Source: Paraburkholderia sp. BL23I1N1
GTDB lineage: Bacteria > Pseudomonadota > Gammaproteobacteria > Burkholderiales > Burkholderiaceae
NCBI RefSeq assembly: GCF_003610295.1
Contig: NZ_RAPV01000001.1
Location: 1,426,001 to 1,490,000 of the forward strand
DNA: 64,000 nt
Direction of reading: 5' to 3'
Position numbers and translations under genes: made by a program
Notes under the pieces: model-generated
Seen by the model: the letters and a program-made list of their open reading frames with translations, nothing else
Told to the model about the DNA's origin: nothing
Database searches by the model: none
In this document: in pieces, positions 60,660 to 64,000 of the stretch
Layout: each line of letters begins with the position of its first letter
How positions within the stretch are numbered: the stretch's first letter is position 1

Positions 60660-61946
60660 TCACGCAGCCGTGCTGGCGTTGTTGTCGACTTGACGCGGTC
60701 GCGCGTCGCGAGTGACGCCGCGCATCAGAATGATTAGCAAGGTGGCGCCGATGAGGTCGAAAGCGCCGAGGGCGCCGAATAACGGTGTGTAGCCGATCGT
60801 GTCGGCCAGCGCGCCAACCAGCAGCGAAAAGCCCAGGCCGCCGATCCACGCGGACATCCCTGCAAATCCGGCGACGGTGCCGACTTCGCTGGGGTCGAAC
60901 ACGTCGGCGGCCAATGTGTTGACGAGCGCCGAGATCATCTGATGCGCGAAGCCGCCCACGCAGAAGAGCGCGATTGCCTGATACGGCGAGGCGACGAGAC
61001 CAATGCATGCCGGTCCGAGCATCATGAAAGCGCCGAGCACGACACCCGCGATGCGCGACGCGATCAACGGCATGCGCAAACGCTTCATCAGAAACGGCGA
61101 CAGGTAGCCGCCGAAGAGGCCGCCAAGGTCGGCGGCAAGAAACGGCAGCCACGCGAACAGTGCGATCTGTTTCAGGTCCATGTGGCGTTGCGTCGCGAGG
61201 TAAAGCGGAATCCAGAAGCTGAACGTTTGCCACGCGGGTTCCGCGAAGAAACGCGCTTGTGCGATCGCCCAGAACCGGCGCGTACGAAGTACTTCGCGGA
61301 TGCTGTGCCGCTGCGGCGTGCCCGGCGTCTGGCCGCTGACGATCGTCTCGCGCTCAGCCGCGCTGATGCGCGCGTGATCGGCCGGCGAGCGGTACAGCAC
61401 ATACCAGACCGCAGCCCAGACAAAGCCGAGCGCACCCGTCACCGCAAACGCGCTTTGCCAGCCATATCTCAGCGACAGGAAGACGACGAGCGGCGGGGCG
61501 AGCAGCGAACCGAGCGACGTGCCCGCGTTGAAGTAGCCCACCGCCACGGATTTTTCGCGATTGGGAAACCACTCGGCGACTACCTTCATGCCTGCCGGAA
61601 TGGCGACGGCTTCCGTCAACCCCATGAGTCCGCGCAAGGCCGCAAGCGAGAGCCAGCCGCTCGCGAAACCGTGCAGTACGCCCGTTAGAGACCAGAGGCA
61701 GGCGAACAACGCAAAGCCGAGACGCAAACCGATCAGATCGATAATCAGGCCGCATACCGGCTGCATGATCGTATAGCCGACCTGGAATGCACCGACGACG
61801 TACGAGTACTGCTTGGTGCTCATGTGCAGGAGTGTCGTCAACTGCGGCGCCATCACGCCGAGGGCGTTGCGCGACAGATAGTTGACGATCGTCCCGGCAC
61901 ATACCAGCGCGATGATCCACCAGCGCAAACCAATGATTGTTTTCAA
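60660..61946 (-). CDS. MFS transporter, anion/sugar-acid (ExuT/ACS)-like
   Basis: This major-facilitator protein has twelve hydrophobic segments. The opening W-W-I-I-A-L-V and N-Y-L-S-R-N-A-L-G-V-M resembles the anion:cation symporter group (ExuT, GudP), which often carries sugar acids. TTG 61946 is preferred, with GGAGAC five bases upstream, giving 428 residues; ATG 62015 is in frame but has a poor ribosome-binding site. It is the first gene of the run that continues into the GH31 gene and the porin, so it probably imports the enzyme's substrate. Confidence 0.87.
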   Translation of the reverse strand: MKTIIGLRWWIIALVCAGTIVNYLSRNALGVMAPQLTTLLHMSTKQYSYVVGAFQVGYTIMQPVCGLIIDLIGLRLGFALFACLWSLTGVLHGFASGWLSLAALRGLMGLTEAVAIPAGMKVVAEWFPNREKSVAVGYFNAGTSLGSLLAPPLVVFLSLRYGWQSAFAVTGALGFVWAAVWYVLYRSPADHARISAAERETIVSGQTPGTPQRHSIREVLRTRRFWAIAQARFFAEPAWQTFSFWIPLYLATQRHMDLKQIALFAWLPFLAADLGGLFGGYLSPFLMKRLRMPLIASRIAGVVLGAFMMLGPACIGLVASPYQAIALFCVGGFAHQMISALVNTLAADVFDPSEVGTVAGFAGMSAWIGGLGFSLLVGALADTIGYTPLFGALGAFDLIGATLLIILMRGVTRDARPRQVDNNASTAA

Positions 61947-62186
61947 AATCTGTCTCCGTACCCAATGTGTCCGCTGACTGGCCGCTGGACGGCCGGCATG
62001 CGCGAATTCGAACATTTATCAGCGTTTAGTGTCAGTCATCGTATCACTGGTTGCGCTGTCGGGTACTAGGGAAAACCATGGTTTAAGTGATTGACTTTCT
62101 TGAAATATCTGTTGAATAAGGCTTCCGGCCGAGTGCTTCTCCGATGGTGAGGTCGGACGACCGGCGACATCAAAATAACTTGGAAA

Positions 62187-62210
62187 TGTTCTTTCGAACA
62201 TCAGATGTTC
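62187..62210. promoter_or_regulatory. Candidate operator with three half-sites
   Basis: TGTTC (62187-62191), GAACA (62196-62200) and TGTTC (62206-62210) alternate in orientation. They form two overlapping inverted repeats: TGTTC-N4-GAACA and the 15-base GAACAT-CAG-ATGTTC. Such arrays suit a dimeric regulator, for example of the IclR or LacI type. It lies about 240 bases upstream of the MFS start. Confidence 0.5.
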
Positions 62211-62397
62211 GTTTGTGCGGTCTATGCGAACGGGCGCGGCGAGGTGTCGTGGCGATCGCGGCGGCGGAATGACCGGGCGATATAAACCGCCTTGCAATCC
62301 GATGTGCGACGTCTACAGGAGAAGAGCACGAACGCGCGGGAAGCAAGGGCGATGGATGCGGATGGAGCGAAAGGGTTTTGGAATCCAGCCAGGCTCG

Positions 62398-62410
62398 TTG
62401 CATGATGCAA
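62398..62410. repeat. 13-base palindrome TTGCATGATGCAA
   Basis: TTGCA pairs with TGCAA around TGA. It lies between the cassette and the secreted-protein gene and may be an operator for either, or chance. Confidence 0.35.
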
Positions 62411-62653
62411 AAATGCTTCGATATCCTACTGATCCGGCTTCATCCGCAATACCGCGGCCACAAGGCTGATCGTGGCGCCGGCTCGATTACTCCGCCACTA
62501 CTTTTTCACCAAACCTTTGTCCAATGTAACGAGACGTAACCGGGCGGCTGACGGTGCGATGTTATGCATCAGTTATTACAAAGTTGAAATACGCGGATGG
62601 CTGCCTTGCGCTATATTTCGGCCAACAACACACATTCTTCAAAAGGGTGATCG

Positions 62654-63001
62654 ATGAAGTCCGCACGTCTTGTTCCACTTCTGATCGGGGTTCTCGGGTT
62701 GGCTGCGTCGGGTGCTGCAATGGCCGGCGGCGTCAACATTGGTGTCAACATCGGCATTCCCGCGCCGATCTACGTGGCCCCGGCTCCGGTCTATGCACCG
62801 CCGCCGCCCCCCCCGCCGCCTGTCATTTACCAGCCCGCGCCCGTGTATTACGGTGGCCCGGCGATCGTGATCGGCTGGCACGGCGACCGCTACTGGGACG
62901 GCCGCCGCTACTGGGCGCGTGACGACTGGTATCGTCGTCATCCCCCTGGCCGCTACGATTACGGCCGCGACCACTACGACAATCGTCGCGGCTGGCACTA
63001 A
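62654..63001 (+). CDS. Small secreted Pro- and Tyr/Arg/His-rich protein
   Basis: This 115-residue product has a signal peptide (about residues 1-24, ending A-M-A). A Gly/Asn/Ile segment and a Pro-rich stretch with eight Pro in a row follow. The C-terminal half is rich in Tyr, Arg, Asp, Trp and His (D-R-Y-W-D-G-R-R-Y-W). It resembles small Burkholderia exported proteins of the YXWGXW type, which have no known role. AAGGG lies seven bases before the ATG. It is monocistronic before a terminator. Confidence 0.8.
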   Translation: MKSARLVPLLIGVLGLAASGAAMAGGVNIGVNIGIPAPIYVAPAPVYAPPPPPPPPVIYQPAPVYYGGPAIVIGWHGDRYWDGRRYWARDDWYRRHPPGRYDYGRDHYDNRRGWH

Positions 63002-63059
63002 GACCACTAAGACGGTAAGCCACGTTACGGTTGATCCAGCCAGTCGTGGAGCCGAAATA

Positions 63060-63085
63060 AACCGCCCGGACCGGGCGGTTTTTTA
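63060..63085 (+). terminator. Intrinsic terminator after the secreted-protein gene
   Basis: ACCGCCCG (63061-63068) pairs with CGGGCGGT (63072-63079), loop GAC, and runs into six T. Confidence 0.9.
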
Positions 63086-63202
63086 TTGCGCTCGCAAAGC
63101 CGGCAGACTGAGCGGAAAGCAATGGGTCAACGCATGGAATGCGCAGGTTTATTGGGTAGAATCCTTTCACATTGAAATTGCCCACTGATCAACAAGGCCC
63201 CT

Positions 63203-64000
63203 ATGACAACTGGCTCGCGATGGGTTCAAGCGCCTCGTGCACTTCGGAGCAGCGTGATTCTCAGGCTATCGCGTGTCGGTCTACCGGTTGTGCCGCGCTC
63301 CTGGCGCTCGGCGTGCGCCGTCGCACTGTGTGGCGTGTCCCTCCTGGCCGGTTTGCTCGCGGCGCCCGAAGCGCACGCCGTCTATGCGATCGCGCAGTAC
63401 GGCGAGCCGAAATATCCGGCCGATTTCAAGCACTTCGACTACGTCAATCCAGATGCGCCGAAGGGCGGCACGCTGGTGCTGGCCAATCCGAGCCGGCTGA
63501 CCAGCTTCGATAAATTCAATCCGTTCACTTTGCGCGGCAATACCGCACCGGGCGTCGATCTGCTGTTCGAAAGCCTGACCATCGGCAGCAGCGACGAAGT
63601 GGCCTCCGCCTATGGCCTGCTCGCCGACGACATCCATATCGCGCCCGACGGCCTGTCGACCACCTTCCACATCAACCCGCGTGCGCGCTTTTCGAACGGC
63701 GATCCGGTCACCGCCGACGACGTCAAATTTTCGCTCGACACGCTAAAAAGCCCGCAAGCCGCGCCGCAATTCGCGTCGATCTTCGGCGAGATCACGCGTG
63801 CGGTGGTGGTCGATCCGCATACGATCCGCTTCGACTTTCATCAACGCAATCGCGAGTTGCCGCTGCTCGTGGGCAGCATGCCGGTGTTCTCGCGCAAGTG
63901 GGGGATGAAGCCGGACGGCAGCCGGATACCGTTCGACCAGCTCGCGTTCGAAAAGCCGATTGCCAGCGGGCCTTATCTGATCGAAAAGTACGATAACGGC
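63203..64000 (+). CDS. Extracellular solute-binding protein, YejA-like (3' end outside window)
   Basis: The frame from ATG 63203 stays open to the window end (266 codons). An N-terminal export signal ends near E-A-H-A (about residue 59), preceded by a long basic part. The mature start has Y-G-E-P-K-Y-P and N-P-D-A-P-K-G-G, a pattern of family 5 binding proteins like YejA, which supply peptides or microcin C to an ABC importer. The usual yejB, yejE and yejF genes would be expected further downstream. A TAGAAT hexamer (63157-63162) may be the -10. Confidence 0.88.
   Translation, partial: MTTGSRWVQAPRALRSSVILRLSRVGLPVVPRSWRSACAVALCGVSLLAGLLAAPEAHAVYAIAQYGEPKYPADFKHFDYVNPDAPKGGTLVLANPSRLTSFDKFNPFTLRGNTAPGVDLLFESLTIGSSDEVASAYGLLADDIHIAPDGLSTTFHINPRARFSNGDPVTADDVKFSLDTLKSPQAAPQFASIFGEITRAVVVDPHTIRFDFHQRNRELPLLVGSMPVFSRKWGMKPDGSRIPFDQLAFEKPIASGPYLIEKYDNG

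Larger units (their letters stand above)
61947..62653. other. Divergent regulatory region between the MFS cassette and the secreted-protein gene
   Basis: About 700 bases contain no supported gene. It holds the three-half-site array at 62187-62210, a 13-base palindrome at 62398-62410 and a TATATT hexamer at 62612-62617 before the secreted-protein gene. Several short frames here show no recognisable content. No regulator gene adjoins. Confidence 0.5.

Noticed and set aside
62170..62403. Short - strand frames upstream of the MFS gene as a possible regulator gene
   Set aside because: Arg/His/Ser-rich composition, no HTH, and poor starts.

Overview
This 64 kb window is chromosomal DNA of a high-GC beta-proteobacterium. 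Gene order, protein wording and GC bias fit the Burkholderia/Paraburkholderia group; that placement is an inference from recognised sequence and synteny, not a database result. Nearly everything is core housekeeping. No insertion sequence, prophage, CRISPR array, toxin-antitoxin pair or recognisable defence locus was seen.

Layout. 1-7.9 kb: end of an alpha/beta hydrolase, a frameshifted PHP phosphoesterase, yciO, an M50 membrane protease, trpS, a methyltransferase, dapA, bamC and an MBL-fold hydrolase, all on +. 8-9.5 kb: a Bax-inhibitor-1 membrane protein (-) and ndk (+). 9.7-26.5 kb: one long + run, rlmN-rodZ-ispG-hisS-yfgM-like-bamB-der-hfq-hflX-hflK-hflC-DUF2065-hisZ-purA-phosphoribosyltransferase, linking RNA modification, cell shape, isoprenoids, outer-membrane assembly, ribosome GTPases, RNA chaperoning and membrane proteolysis. 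26.8-35.1 kb: kup, tex (-), an exported coiled-coil protein, a DUF465 protein and a DinG-type helicase. 35.3-44.1 kb: mostly - strand: an Ala-rich lipoprotein, a JmjC/cupin ribosomal-oxygenase-like protein, a degenerate phosphoesterase, mutS, lplT and suhB, with slyD on +. 44.5-56.9 kb: trmJ, cysE, then lpxH and two cyclophilins plus a TPR protein on -, then cysS, an AlkA-like glycosylase, accA, tilS, lysC and tRNA-Ser(GCT). 57-62 kb: the most accessory part, a - strand catabolic cassette of MFS transporter, GH31 glycosidase and porin. 62.6-64 kb: a small secreted Tyr/Arg/His-rich protein and the start of a YejA-type peptide-binding protein that runs off the window.

No clearly new multi-gene system is visible. 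The best leads are: a Cys pattern in TrpS matching the Fe-S type of tryptophanyl-tRNA synthetase; the MFS/GH31/porin cassette with a three-half-site operator candidate; an eight-copy 9-bp repeat inside rodZ; a degenerate periplasmic phosphoesterase overlapping both mutS and slyD; an exported coiled-coil protein with internal repeats; and a T7 homopolymer frameshift in the PHP gene. Many genes end in bidirectional intrinsic terminators, which help define transcription units.
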